Source of the DNA: Terriglobia bacterium
GTDB lineage: Bacteria > Acidobacteriota > Terriglobia > Versatilivoradales > Versatilivoraceae
Assembly: GCA_022452285.1 (NCBI GenBank)
Contig: JAKUNG010000011.1
Span: 1 to 64,000, forward strand
Direction of reading: 5' to 3'
DNA length: 64,000 nt
The notes under the pieces were generated by a model, which had not been told where the DNA came from, made no database searches, and was given only the letters and a program-made list of their open reading frames with translations. Shown in pieces: positions 8,259 through 17,532 of the stretch; the first letter of the stretch is position 1; each line of letters starts with the position of its first letter. The position numbers and the translations under genes are program-made.

Positions 8259-9526
8259 AGTGGTCTCCTCAAAATTCTGGAACACAAATCCAAAGCAGAA
8301 TTTAATCCATCCTCGTGAAAACCATACTTGAAATAGCTACCACAAAAATAAACAGTCTGATCCCCTGAAGATTGGTTCAAAATATGCAAATCCTTTTGAA
8401 CATCTATAGAGGACCTACTAAAAATAGGATGTTCAAATTCGACTTGCTTGATAATTTTTTTTTCATTAATGTCCTTCACACCATTAATAGTCACAAAATA
8501 ATTGTCTTTAGCTGAAAAATTCTGAATTGAATTAATCCAGTACAAAGTTTGGGGATATCCATTAGATGAGTAATCGCCTTTGATCAGACAATTCCACGAT
8601 GACCAACAAAGCTTTCTCTTTGGCATTTGTCTTGAATCAGTATGAAGGGTACCAATATTTTTTTGGTACTTGAATTTGCCAAGGAGGTTTTCTTCCAATG
8701 CAGAAGGGTGATCCAATACTCGTAATGACTGATCAGCATGACTGGCCAATATCACCTTATCAAAAACTTCTTTGGTACCATTCTGGGTAATTATGGTGGC
8801 TTTACCATTGGTGCGGACAATTCCTGTAACGCTTTCACCAAGTCGAATGTGATTTTTAAAAGAAGCAGTTATTTTTTCAACATAATTCCTAGAACAACCA
8901 TCTGGCGTTAACCATTGATGTTGCGTACTCATACCAAGGAAACCATGATTATAAAAAAATTGTAACAAAGAGATTACAGGAAATTCCATAGCCACTTCCG
9001 ATGGAATGGACCAAATGGCAGCACTCATCGGAATAATATATAGGTTCAAAAAATCATCACCGTATTTTTTTTCTTTTACATATTCGGCTAATGTAAAGGA
9101 GTCAAACTCTCCTGATTGAAGCGTTGCTACCGCCTCTTTATTGAACCGATTTATTTGTAATAACATTCGCCAGAACTTAGGACGAATCAGGTTTTTTCTT
9201 TGTGCAAAAAGTTGGTTCAAACTGGAACCACAGTATTCTATCCCCAGAGGAAAATGTTGAACACTGAAAGACATATCAGCATTCTTAATTGGTACATTAA
9301 GTTCTTGAAATAGCCTAAATAGATTAGGGTATGTTTGCCTATTAAAAACCATGAAACCCATGTCGATAGGAATTTTCACAGAATTGTCCACTACATCAAT
9401 AGTAAGTGAGTGACCACCTACATGACTGTTCTTCTCGAAAAGTTGAATATCAAACTCCTGTTGTAAAAAATATCCACAAGCCAAGCCTGAAATTCCTGTA
9501 CCAACAATTGCCAAGCGTTTTTTCAC
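8249..9526 (-). CDS. FAD-dependent amine-oxidase-fold oxidoreductase of the cfa operon
   Basis: A 425-residue flavoprotein. The N-terminal Rossmann motif is IVGTGISGLACGY (7-19) followed by the Glu of the second strand and the GGH block (LFEKNSHVGGHS) of the amine oxidase/phytoene desaturase group. The C-terminus has the FAD-closing pattern YFCGSYFKYGFHEDGLNSAL. This subgroup (COG2907-like) heads cfa/DUF1365 operons and probably oxidises or desaturates acyl lipids. The start is GTG at 9526, with GAGAG about ten bases upstream. It is the first gene of a six-gene minus-strand operon ending at 3996. No ChrR/sigma-factor pair, common upstream of this operon in other bacteria, is present. Confidence 0.88.
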   Translation of the reverse strand: MKKRLAIVGTGISGLACGYFLQQEFDIQLFEKNSHVGGHSLTIDVVDNSVKIPIDMGFMVFNRQTYPNLFRLFQELNVPIKNADMSFSVQHFPLGIEYCGSSLNQLFAQRKNLIRPKFWRMLLQINRFNKEAVATLQSGEFDSFTLAEYVKEKKYGDDFLNLYIIPMSAAIWSIPSEVAMEFPVISLLQFFYNHGFLGMSTQHQWLTPDGCSRNYVEKITASFKNHIRLGESVTGIVRTNGKATIITQNGTKEVFDKVILASHADQSLRVLDHPSALEENLLGKFKYQKNIGTLHTDSRQMPKRKLCWSSWNCLIKGDYSSNGYPQTLYWINSIQNFSAKDNYFVTINGVKDINEKKIIKQVEFEHPIFSRSSIDVQKDLHILNQSSGDQTVYFCGSYFKYGFHEDGLNSALDLCSRILRRPLWN

Positions 9527-9825
9527 AGGTTAATACTCTCAACAATGGTGTTTAGATGATGTTAAGGCGACTAATTAATCGGAAAAGAAGCTCCTTAGCC
9601 AACATTATTCTATGGCTAGCTTCCATGAGAACTATCGGTTTTAATTTGGGCCGGACTCACTTTTAGAATACCAATTTTTGATTTACCAGCACACTATGTA
9701 GAAACGATAAGACCAAAAATTAAGGTTGAAGGCAGTACTGTTTAGTTTGTCAACAATTATATAACATGGATACTACCTGTAACTGCAATGATTTAATGAT
9801 TAATTTCAGATAAAAACTCCCTCTA

Positions 9826-11580
9826 CTAGTATTCAATGGGGGACTCTTCAAAATGACGATGGAGACGATATTCAATCGAACAGTCTACATCAAACACCTC
9901 AATTGTTCCTTTCAGTTTAGGGTCTTTTCTGGTCAGTGTAATCGCAATATGGTTTTTGCCTTTTTTAGGGTAATGTTCTGGTGGTAAATGGTAGTCCATA
10001 ATATACCCATAAGGACTAACAGCGAAGTTTTTCAGTGTTCTAAAGTGGGCGTCTATCTCTTGCCTGATAGAATCGGGTAAGATGAAATCATTCAAACTAA
10101 CCTCGATCTTATCTAAAGATGGTTCTATAGCTGAAACCTTCACTTGGATACTGACCGACTTAACACGCCCTAATCCATGCCATTTTGGCAAATCATCAGC
10201 AACCCTCAATGGTAAAATCAACGGCTCCCCCTCAGACAAACTGATTGGCAAAATTGGGTCCTTGATTGGAAAGAGGGGCTCAGGATCTCTTTTTCCCATA
10301 GCCAGTGATCTGACTTTGTACATTTTGTCCTCAGTAGCTAGAAGTTCAGGGTGTCCAAGCGAGCGCAGGGTAGCATATTCTGTTGGCGTCCAAGGCCAGC
10401 CATTCGGGCTCCAGGCTCCACTACATACGCCAAATCCGTCAGCACCTTGGTCGTAGGAAAGAGCGGCAGCAGCATGAGTCATAGGAGGTGTTGCATTTGG
10501 TTCTAGTTGGCGGCCAAGAAAAGTTGTAAAACCTGCTAACACCCTGCAACCTGTTCCTCGAGTCAGCTTAACTGCTGCGGACAAGTCTAAATCCTGGTCA
10601 AGCATAAGGAGAGCATTTTGGGGAGTTTCTTTTTTGTAGGGACTAATACAAATTAATCCATCCACAAGGTTTTCTGTAACCCAGGTTTCCACTTCAAATC
10701 CAGGGATTTTCCACATGGATGAGGGACCTGAAGGAATTCGTACATAAAGACGTTTACGTCGCCCCTGTGTTTTTTCTGCTTTTTTTGCTACCTTTTTTAA
10801 CTCTCTGATCCACTGGGTCAGGATAGGAGCTAATTCCCCTACTTCATCAAAACGACAAAATGGGCCAAATTCATTGTCCAGAGACAAATCCACTTCAATA
10901 CCATCAGATGCATAACGAGTAAGTAATTCCTCAAAGATTAAAAACCGTTCTTTGCGGACCTCAGGATGAAGAAAATTAAGTCGTTTCGAACTGAACATCC
11001 GTCCTAAAAATTTTGCCTGAGAAGCACTATCCTCACCAACATAAAATTGCGGATTATCAAAAACAAAATCAGATTTTCTCCCATAACCTCTTTCAACCTT
11101 AGGGTCTCCACCAATAATACAAACTGGGCAAGTAGGTAAAAACCAGATGTTTTCCTGATGGCAACGTTCTGCTAAAATCCTCATCGGATCATTCCCATCG
11201 GCAATTAGTTGCTTAAGATTACGTGAAGCCCGATAGAAAATAGGGTGAACCCAAACATCTACATTGTCACCCCACTTTTGCGCAACCTGACTACCGTATT
11301 GCACTGCACCACCTTCCAGACCTGCCGAGTAAAGAAGAGTGTCCACGCCACTGTCGACCAATTGATCAACTGCATAGGTTAAATCAGAAGCTTCCAAGGG
11401 AGGAGCAAACTGATAGAGACCCGATGCATGCCGACCATCATCATAACTAAACACCGTTGGTTCTTTTGATTGCTTGCTAGTTTTTTGATGATGTTTAGTC
11501 GCAGAGACCGAAACCACTGGAGCAACTATAGAACCAGGTACAGCCAGGCTTAATGTTTGCAGAAAGTTTCGTCGTTTCAT
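9826..11580 (-). CDS. Tat-exported TIM-barrel-like protein, paralogue A
   Basis: About 584 residues from the ATG at 11580. A longer in-frame TTG/ATG extension to 11697 exists but would overlap the next gene and bury the signal peptide MKRRNFLQTLSLAVPGSIVA, a Tat-type leader (RRNFLQ). The N-terminal two thirds look like a beta/alpha barrel: repeated strand-like segments GIEVDLSL, YVRIP, DGLICIS, RVLAGF, GADGFGV are spaced as in GH10-like or COG1649-type glycosidase-fold proteins. The C-terminal third is beta-rich and ends with DCSIEYRLHRHFEESPIEY. The protein upstream (11648-13333) is a clear paralogue sharing the ending DCSIEYRLHRHFE and the block ILTQWIRELKK. Function unknown; a secreted or periplasmic carbohydrate-related role is a guess. 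Confidence 0.75.
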   Translation of the reverse strand: MKRRNFLQTLSLAVPGSIVAPVVSVSATKHHQKTSKQSKEPTVFSYDDGRHASGLYQFAPPLEASDLTYAVDQLVDSGVDTLLYSAGLEGGAVQYGSQVAQKWGDNVDVWVHPIFYRASRNLKQLIADGNDPMRILAERCHQENIWFLPTCPVCIIGGDPKVERGYGRKSDFVFDNPQFYVGEDSASQAKFLGRMFSSKRLNFLHPEVRKERFLIFEELLTRYASDGIEVDLSLDNEFGPFCRFDEVGELAPILTQWIRELKKVAKKAEKTQGRRKRLYVRIPSGPSSMWKIPGFEVETWVTENLVDGLICISPYKKETPQNALLMLDQDLDLSAAVKLTRGTGCRVLAGFTTFLGRQLEPNATPPMTHAAAALSYDQGADGFGVCSGAWSPNGWPWTPTEYATLRSLGHPELLATEDKMYKVRSLAMGKRDPEPLFPIKDPILPISLSEGEPLILPLRVADDLPKWHGLGRVKSVSIQVKVSAIEPSLDKIEVSLNDFILPDSIRQEIDAHFRTLKNFAVSPYGYIMDYHLPPEHYPKKGKNHIAITLTRKDPKLKGTIEVFDVDCSIEYRLHRHFEESPIEY

Positions 11581-11647
11581 TTTTGTTCGTGGTCCTAGGT
11601 TGTCAACAAACCATTCAAACCACTTCTCCTTTCTAATAAATTCATTG

Positions 11648-13333
11648 TCAATACTTAATCGGATGCCGCTCAAAGTGACGGTGAAGACGATATTCAATCG
11701 AGCAATCTAAATCTCCAATTTGAAATGTGATATCTACATCTGGATCCTTATTGAGCAATGTTACCTTTACCCAATTTCTACCTGGTTTGGGATAGAAATC
11801 AGGTGCAAGTCGGTACTCATAAATTTGACTGCCCTGATAAGCAACGCCCTCTTTTACAAACCGGTAGTTTAAATCAGTAATATTAAGAAGATCATCTGGT
11901 AACGTTTTATCATTAAGTTCAATTTTCAACTGATTTCGTGATGGCTCAAGATTAACAAGTCGGAGCCGAAGTTTGACAACTTTGACTCGTCCAAGTGAAT
12001 TCATGTGTTGCAAATCATCAGCAATTCGCAAAGGAATTTTCTGAGGTTTCCCTTCCTCCAGTGATTGAGGGAGAACAGGTCTTACACCAGGAACCCCAGA
12101 CCCAAAAGTTTTCTGGCTACGGGGTTGGTCCCGAACATGATATATCTTGTCGACACCTGCGAGTAATTCAGGAGAACCAAGAGGGCGTAAAACATCATAC
12201 ATGTCCTTTAAAAAGGTCAGTTCCTGACTTCGTACCATGTCATGGAGTCCAAATCCTGCTGCACCTTGATGGTAGCCATTGGCTGCAGCTGCCCAAAGAA
12301 GCTTTGCTGTTGGCTTTGCATCTCTCCTCTTAACCAAACTTGTGCCAGACTCTGCCAGAATTCGACAGGAAGTGCTCTTAGTAAGAGATACTGCTTTTGA
12401 AATTTCAAGGTCCTGGTCAAATACCTCCGGATCAGTTGATGCACAAATTAAACCATCAACCAATCCCTCTGAAATCCAAGTATCAACCTCAAAACCTACA
12501 GCATCCCAACTTTGAGGGTTAGCTGGAATTCGGGCATAAATTCGTTTACGTCGAGCTTGTTTTTTTTCAGCCTTCTCAGCAATTTTCTTCAGCTCACGAA
12601 ACCACTGGGTAAGCAATGGAGCACACTGACTAACCTGGCTAAATTTACAAATAGGTACCACCTCCGTATGTACCTCTATCCCATCGGTCTCATACCGAGA
12701 AAGAAGCTCTTCATAAATTCGAAGGCGTTCCTCTCGTACTTCTGGAAAAATAAAATTCAGCCTCATTGGGGATATGTACTTGGCACGGGGATCATTATCC
12801 TTACCTACCCGCAGATGATTACTGTTTAAAACAAAATCAGAGAGTCGGCCAGTTCCTCTAGCCTGCTCAGATGCCCCAGCACCAAGATTAAGATGCGCAC
12901 TAGCAAAGAACAAAATACCCTTTTCATGACAGCGTTCACAAAACAGCTGGGGACGGTCCCATCCCTCAGCAAGAAGTTGTCGAACGTGAAGTCCATCGCG
13001 ATAGTTCACAGGATGAGTCCATTTAGTCACATTGGTTCCATGCATTTGCCCCACATGGGTATCGTAAAGACACATTCCTCCACGCATTGCTAATGAAAAA
13101 ATTAGGGTATTGACGGCTGTTCCAGCAATCAGATCAACCGTCTTAGTTACATCAGCCCGTGTGAGTGGTGGAGCAATTCCCGACATATGATGGAAGTCTT
13201 CACGGACAAAAACCCTTGGCTCATCCGCCTGTTCATCGTAGATAGATTTAGCAGTTAACTCAGAGCTAGCTGACACTAAAGATACCGGTGCAGCCGAGCC
13301 TATCGTTTGTAAAAACTTTCTTCGGTTTACCAT
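11648..13333 (-). CDS. Tat-exported TIM-barrel-like protein, paralogue B
   Basis: The 561 residues begin with a Tat-type signal MVNRRKFLQTIGSAAPVS. The body parallels the downstream paralogue: PLTRADVTKTVDLI / PLEASDLTYAVDQL, FPEVREERLRIYEELLSRY ... GIEV, PLLTQWFRELKKIAEKAEKKQARRK (in parts), VDGLICAS, and the C-terminal DLDCSIEYRLHRHFE. The pair therefore arose by tandem duplication and has diverged. A ribosome binding site AGGTGA lies six bases before the ATG at 13333. Acidic residues after barrel strands (for example GIEVHTE) could be catalytic but cannot be assigned. A cupin and an alpha/alpha-toroid protein follow upstream on the same strand. Confidence 0.75.
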   Translation of the reverse strand: MVNRRKFLQTIGSAAPVSLVSASSELTAKSIYDEQADEPRVFVREDFHHMSGIAPPLTRADVTKTVDLIAGTAVNTLIFSLAMRGGMCLYDTHVGQMHGTNVTKWTHPVNYRDGLHVRQLLAEGWDRPQLFCERCHEKGILFFASAHLNLGAGASEQARGTGRLSDFVLNSNHLRVGKDNDPRAKYISPMRLNFIFPEVREERLRIYEELLSRYETDGIEVHTEVVPICKFSQVSQCAPLLTQWFRELKKIAEKAEKKQARRKRIYARIPANPQSWDAVGFEVDTWISEGLVDGLICASTDPEVFDQDLEISKAVSLTKSTSCRILAESGTSLVKRRDAKPTAKLLWAAAANGYHQGAAGFGLHDMVRSQELTFLKDMYDVLRPLGSPELLAGVDKIYHVRDQPRSQKTFGSGVPGVRPVLPQSLEEGKPQKIPLRIADDLQHMNSLGRVKVVKLRLRLVNLEPSRNQLKIELNDKTLPDDLLNITDLNYRFVKEGVAYQGSQIYEYRLAPDFYPKPGRNWVKVTLLNKDPDVDITFQIGDLDCSIEYRLHRHFERHPIKY

Positions 13334-13437
13334 CAGGGTTCACCTCTCTATTACCGATACGAATTTGTAAGTATGATTTCCTTTTTGAAGACTAAGCTCA
13401 TGAATCTAAAGAGTGCTAAAAAAAATGAGCCATGTAA

Positions 13438-13806
13438 CTAGTCTGTTTCAGCATCAGAATCACCAACGTATTTGTTGAATAGTTTAGCGTAATCTTCTCG
13501 AACAGGACTAAAGATGTCCAAGGCTACTGCAGGACCCCCAACAACAACTGCTTTATGATAGACATTAGAAGGGACAAAAAACATCGATCCTGCTTCCACA
13601 ACTTTCACTTCATCACCAATAGTCATTTCAAGCTTCCCTTCCAACAAAATTCCTGCTTGTTCGTGGGGATGGTTATGCAAAGGAACCACAGCTCCTTCGT
13701 CCATCTCCAAATAGGACAACAATAGGTTTTTACCATAAGGAGCTCGAATTCGAACCCCGGGCTGAATTTCAACAGTTGGAAAATTCTTAATATCAATAAA
13801 AGGCAT
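13438..13806 (-). CDS. single-domain cupin protein
   Basis: A 122-residue beta-barrel cupin. The first cupin motif is PLHNHPHEQAGILLEGKLEMTIG (given as the block around 43-64), with His44, His46, His48 and Glu49 available as metal ligands, and the second is GSMFFVPSNVYHKAV with His84. Small cupins of this type bind a divalent metal and serve as isomerases, dioxygenases, lyases or sugar sensors. A good ribosome binding site (AGGAAGG) precedes the ATG at 13806. It lies between the exported paralogue pair and the toroid protein, on the same strand. No substrate can be named. Confidence 0.8.
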   Translation of the reverse strand: MPFIDIKNFPTVEIQPGVRIRAPYGKNLLLSYLEMDEGAVVPLHNHPHEQAGILLEGKLEMTIGDEVKVVEAGSMFFVPSNVYHKAVVVGGPAVALDIFSPVREDYAKLFNKYVGDSDAETD

Positions 13807-13895
13807 TTTTCCCTTCCTCTCTAAAAAACAAAATTTAACTCACCATTTGACAAATTTTTTAAATCTCATAGAATTTCAAAAAAGCTTCCAATAGC

Positions 13896-14882
13896 TTAAA
13901 CCGCTAGGGCTTGGTAAATTTCGTCAAGCCAAATAACCATTTCAGCAGTAGCATCATTACTGCTCATCTGACCAAATTCCCAAGCTCCCTGCTCATTTTG
14001 TAAAGCCAACAAATTATCGCCAACACGAGCTGCGATCTCTGCGTATTTAGTTTTACCTGTCAGGGTATATAAATTGGAAGCTGCCCAACCAACCTTACCC
14101 GCCCTTAAACTACTGAAGTTAAAGTCGCTGGCAATTTCAGCCAGTTGCATATAATCTTCAGCTAACCCTAACCATTTTGTGTCTCTAGTTGCCTTAAAAA
14201 GATTAGCCAGAAATCCAGCTGCTATTCCAGGATGAAAAAAGTATTCATCTCGCTCAGCGTTAGCGTTTAGCAGAAATCGACTTTCTTCTTGGAAATCATA
14301 TTGTAAGTGGAGACCTACAGCCCGGCTGTAAACTGAATAGAGTTGTTTCGGATAGTTCGGCTGAAGGTCCATTAGTTTCTTCATCCATCGGCCCACTCCC
14401 AAACTTTCTTTGAGTCGCCCAGTATAGAGAGCAGCTTGTCCTCCTCCACTCACCACCCAAAGATCCTGTAAAACTCCTGCATTTCTTTCAGTGGCACTGG
14501 AATAAAACCCCCCACTGTCGGCATCGTAAAATTGCAGTACAAAATCCATCCCTTTCTGAGAAAGATCAAAGTGGCCTTGCCTATGGGCCCCGATGATTAC
14601 CCAAATGTTGTAGTAGATGTAAGGATACCCTACTGTTTCCTCTGGTCGAGGACCAAAATCTCCCTCTGGTGTTTGACCATTATTCCTAATCCATTGGAAT
14701 AGTCTATTAGCCTCAGCACTTGCTCCACTAACCATAAGGGCCAGCGGCACCTTGTAGTAATCAGCCAGTCCGCGTTCAGGTAATCCAAAACTCCCATCTG
14801 CATTTAATTGACTTTTTAAAAACTCACAGCCTTTATCCCGACCAAGCTTAAATCGACTTTTCGGCAACTTTTGAATAACCAT
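13896..14882 (-). CDS. alpha/alpha-toroid (prenyltransferase/terpene-cyclase-like repeat) protein
   Basis: Helical protein of 328 residues. It carries QW-like repeats seen in squalene/terpene cyclase and related toroids: GCEFLKSQLNADGSFG near residues 18-33, MDFVLQFYDADSGGFY near 111, and DNLLALQNEQGAWEFG near the C-terminus. There is no DxDD or DXDTT cyclase motif and no signal peptide, so it is probably not a squalene-hopene cyclase; similar toroids also occur in six-hairpin glycosidases and in uncharacterised proteins. Position within a sugar-related gene cluster fits a carbohydrate role, but that is inference. ATG at 14882. Confidence 0.65.
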   Translation of the reverse strand: MVIQKLPKSRFKLGRDKGCEFLKSQLNADGSFGLPERGLADYYKVPLALMVSGASAEANRLFQWIRNNGQTPEGDFGPRPEETVGYPYIYYNIWVIIGAHRQGHFDLSQKGMDFVLQFYDADSGGFYSSATERNAGVLQDLWVVSGGGQAALYTGRLKESLGVGRWMKKLMDLQPNYPKQLYSVYSRAVGLHLQYDFQEESRFLLNANAERDEYFFHPGIAAGFLANLFKATRDTKWLGLAEDYMQLAEIASDFNFSSLRAGKVGWAASNLYTLTGKTKYAEIAARVGDNLLALQNEQGAWEFGQMSSNDATAEMVIWLDEIYQALAV

Positions 14883-14952
14883 GATGAATCACCTTACTAT
14901 TTTAGTTGAACCAATAAACCAATTCACTTTGAGATTAGCCATTGAAGACTCC

Positions 14953-15897
14953 TCAAATCAAGTCCTCCCAGTAGAGAGGATCCGCTAAAGTTGGATCGGG
15001 TTGAGGTAATGCTTTTATCTTTGACATTAGATCCTCAGGTAAAGCCCCCTTGGCAAAACTCGATAGGTTATCCTGAAGCTCCACTTCATTCTTTAGGCCC
15101 ATCAAAACTGATGAGATCTCAGGAAAGGAGAGGCAAAACCTTACAGCAGCTTCTGCAAGTCCACTAACTTCCGATCCCAAGATATCGAGGATCTGGGAAG
15201 CATGATCTCGGAGTGGAGCCAATTTTACAGGTAAACTATTTATTTGATCAGTTAACACGCCTCGCAGAAATGCTGATCGAACAAAGATACCAATATTTCG
15301 TTTGGCAGCTTCAGGAAAGACCCGTTGACTCATTTGCTGGTTGAGGAGATTGAATGGCACCTGGATGACACTAAATAATGGGCAGTCCATTACGGCAAGA
15401 GCTCCTTCCTCTTGATAACAAGTTGCTCCAATATGTTGGATTTTTCCCTGACTTTGGGCTTCTGACAAAGCATCCTGAACAGAAATATACCTCAATATTT
15501 CCGGAGTGGCGTTATGGATGTGCAATAGAGCTATAGAGTCAATTTGAAGTGCTCTTAAACTTTCCTCAATTGAGCGAAAAACTACTTCTCGTAATGAGAC
15601 TGAATCAGTGCCTATTTCTTCAGGGCTAAAAATGACCTTGCTAGCAATATAGGGTTTAGGAGAAACATCCCGAAGTGCCTGCCCAATAATTTCTTCACTA
15701 TTGCCATAGGCACGTGCCGTATCTAGCCAGTTTACTCCCTGATTAATAGAACTCTGGATCAGGCGGATTGAATTTTGAACCGTAGGACGGGAATAATTTG
15801 AAGATCCCTTGAAGCCATAATCAATACCAATCTCTGCCGTTCCTAAAGAGGCCTCAGAAGCTAAAAGTCCAGTCTTTCCTAGTTTACGAGAATTCAT
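14953..15897 (-). CDS. aldo/keto reductase
   Basis: An NADPH-dependent aldo/keto reductase of 314 residues. The catalytic tetrad is visible as Asp59 and Tyr64 (NWLDTARAYG), Lys87 (YIASK) and a His in ALLHIHN (about 126-128). The N-terminus MNSRKLGKTGLLASEASLGT is the usual opening strand. The chosen start is the ATG at 15897; a TTG three codons earlier (15906) is in frame but less likely. It reduces or oxidises a sugar-like carbonyl substrate. A cupin gene lies 54 nt upstream on the same strand. A second, different AKR is encoded at 52716-53726. Confidence 0.88.
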   Translation of the reverse strand: MNSRKLGKTGLLASEASLGTAEIGIDYGFKGSSNYSRPTVQNSIRLIQSSINQGVNWLDTARAYGNSEEIIGQALRDVSPKPYIASKVIFSPEEIGTDSVSLREVVFRSIEESLRALQIDSIALLHIHNATPEILRYISVQDALSEAQSQGKIQHIGATCYQEEGALAVMDCPLFSVIQVPFNLLNQQMSQRVFPEAAKRNIGIFVRSAFLRGVLTDQINSLPVKLAPLRDHASQILDILGSEVSGLAEAAVRFCLSFPEISSVLMGLKNEVELQDNLSSFAKGALPEDLMSKIKALPQPDPTLADPLYWEDLI

Positions 15898-15950
15898 GGG
15901 TTCCAATACTTATATCAACCTTAATCGGAAAACCTAAAAATCAAAAACTA

Positions 15951-16331
15951 TTAGATACTAGAGTCTACACCAATTGGTTTGCCAAAGAGCAACACAAGTT
16001 TCAAAGGTGCAAGTCCTGAATTTTTGAAACCGTGTTCTACGCCTGGTGGAACTAAGATAGCATCTCCTGCTTTCACGTTTATTGTTTCAGTTCCAATCCA
16101 CATTTCACCCTGTCCTTCGAGAAAGTAATAAATTTCCTCTAAAGCTGACTCTTTTTCATGAATGTGGGTTCCTTCACTAGTTCCTGGTTTCAGTTCCCAG
16201 ACATGAAAGCCAATACCCAATTGACTTTTACCATCAAAAAAAGAACGAATGTTAATAGAACCTTTACCTTCATGAACACCTTTTACATTTCTTATTCCTT
16301 CAATGTCATTTTGTCGGTAGAACATAGTCAT
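15951..16331 (-). CDS. cupin-domain protein
   Basis: The 126 residues form one cupin: ligand motif GTHIHEKESALEEIYYFLEG, then GEMWIG, and the second motif GDAILVPPGVEHGFKNSG. The Glu-rich spacing ALEEIYYFLEGQG is typical of sugar-binding or phosphomannose-isomerase-like cupins. The ATG at 16331 is preceded by GGAAGG eight bases upstream; an in-frame TTG at 16334 is an alternative. Divergently placed with the aldolase at 16539, sharing a 207-nt intergenic region. Likely a small metal-binding enzyme or binding protein; substrate unknown. Confidence 0.8.
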   Translation of the reverse strand: MTMFYRQNDIEGIRNVKGVHEGKGSINIRSFFDGKSQLGIGFHVWELKPGTSEGTHIHEKESALEEIYYFLEGQGEMWIGTETINVKAGDAILVPPGVEHGFKNSGLAPLKLVLLFGKPIGVDSSI

Positions 16332-16538
16332 CAAAAAATCCTTCCTGAGCCATAACTACAAGATTAAAAATTTTGATAGGGTAATTAAACTAACTTAATT
16401 ATAGAGCTAGGTTAATCCTATATTCTCATTAAATCATTTGAATAAATAGAACAGAAGGCTAGCACATTAATCTTAATATACATACAATAGTTACCTATTA
16501 ATGGTACATACAAAAACCACAGTGGAAAGGTATTAGTA

Positions 16539-17489
16539 ATGACTTTGACTAGTGAAAATTTAAAGGGAATGTGGGCAGGTTTACCAGTACCCTGGAATAA
16601 CCAAGACCAATTAGACGAGAGAGCTTTACGGGAAAATGTTCGACGAGTTTGTAATATTGGTGCTCATGGTGTGTATACCCATGGAACAACCGGAGAGTTT
16701 TATGCCCAGACATTTGAAGAATGGCAACAGGTAGCACAAGCAACCATAGAAGAATGTCGAAAGTTAGGAACACCTACACAAGTGGGTTGTACTGCTCTCT
16801 GGACTTCTGAAGTTATTCGCAAAGCAATCTTTGCTCAGGAAATTGGTACAGATGGAATCCAACTGGCATTTCCATTCTGGTTATCGTTAACAGATTCAGA
16901 AGCTGTAAAATTCTTAAAAGATGTTTCTAGTGCAGTTCCAGAAATGCCTATCATTCTCTATAATACAGCACGCTCAAAGAAGCCACTTACTCCAGGTCTA
17001 TTGAAATGCATTTTAAAAGAAGATATTCCAATAATTGGATGTAAGGGTGTTGGTAATGAAGAGGAATTAAGAATATTTCAAGAAATTGCTCCTCAAATGA
17101 AAATTTTTGTTGGCGAACCCCAATTAGCTGAGTGGTGGGAATTAGGGGCTCGTGGTTCCTACAGTGCTCTTATATATACTTGCCCTAGATTAATGCTTCG
17201 TTACTTCGACCTATGTGAAAAAGGGGGAAGTAAAGCAAATCAAATTGCCGATGGATTGAAACGGATTCATTCATCTTTTGTAAAACCACTTGCTAAAGAG
17301 GGTTTTACAGATACTGCTTTTGATCGAGTATTTGCCGCTGCCACAGGGTTTTTAACTGGACCCTTACTGTCTAGTCGACCCCCTTATCGGATGCCAACCA
17401 TGGAAGATGTTGATTTTCTCCGTCGGTGTTCTAATGAGGTTTTTCCAGAATTACTGGAAAAAACCAAAGACGTTGTGGCGGTTAGCTAG
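16539..17489 (+). CDS. dihydrodipicolinate synthase/N-acetylneuraminate lyase family aldolase
   Basis: A 316-residue class I aldolase. Tyr141 (IILYNTA) and the Schiff-base Lys169 (IIGCKGVG) are both in place, together with the pyruvate-carboxylate loop GTTGEF (49-54). Length and motifs match the DapA/NanA superfamily, but the second half (GEPQLAEWWELGARGSYSAL) lacks features that would make it a biosynthetic DapA. In its catabolic setting it more likely cleaves or dehydrates a keto-deoxy sugar acid, releasing pyruvate. Ribosome binding site AAAGG lies before the ATG. The next gene (membrane protein) follows after 43 nt. Confidence 0.88.
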   Translation: MTLTSENLKGMWAGLPVPWNNQDQLDERALRENVRRVCNIGAHGVYTHGTTGEFYAQTFEEWQQVAQATIEECRKLGTPTQVGCTALWTSEVIRKAIFAQEIGTDGIQLAFPFWLSLTDSEAVKFLKDVSSAVPEMPIILYNTARSKKPLTPGLLKCILKEDIPIIGCKGVGNEEELRIFQEIAPQMKIFVGEPQLAEWWELGARGSYSALIYTCPRLMLRYFDLCEKGGSKANQIADGLKRIHSSFVKPLAKEGFTDTAFDRVFAAATGFLTGPLLSSRPPYRMPTMEDVDFLRRCSNEVFPELLEKTKDVVAVS

Positions 17490-17532
17490 GCCGAGAATTA
17501 TGTGCGTTTCAGTCCCAGAGAAGAGTTGATAG

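Noticed and set aside
9541-9825. A gene or riboswitch in the gap after the lipid operon
   Set aside because: No frame with motifs and no recognisable conserved RNA element; only AT-rich sequence with an isolated TTGACA on the minus strand lacking a -10.
11581-11697. N-terminal extension of exported paralogue A to 11697
   Set aside because: It would overlap paralogue B by about 50 bases and place the Tat leader internally; the ATG at 11580 starts exactly at the leader.
13896-14882. Squalene-hopene cyclase
   Set aside because: Half the usual length and without the DxDD catalytic motif, despite QW-like repeats.
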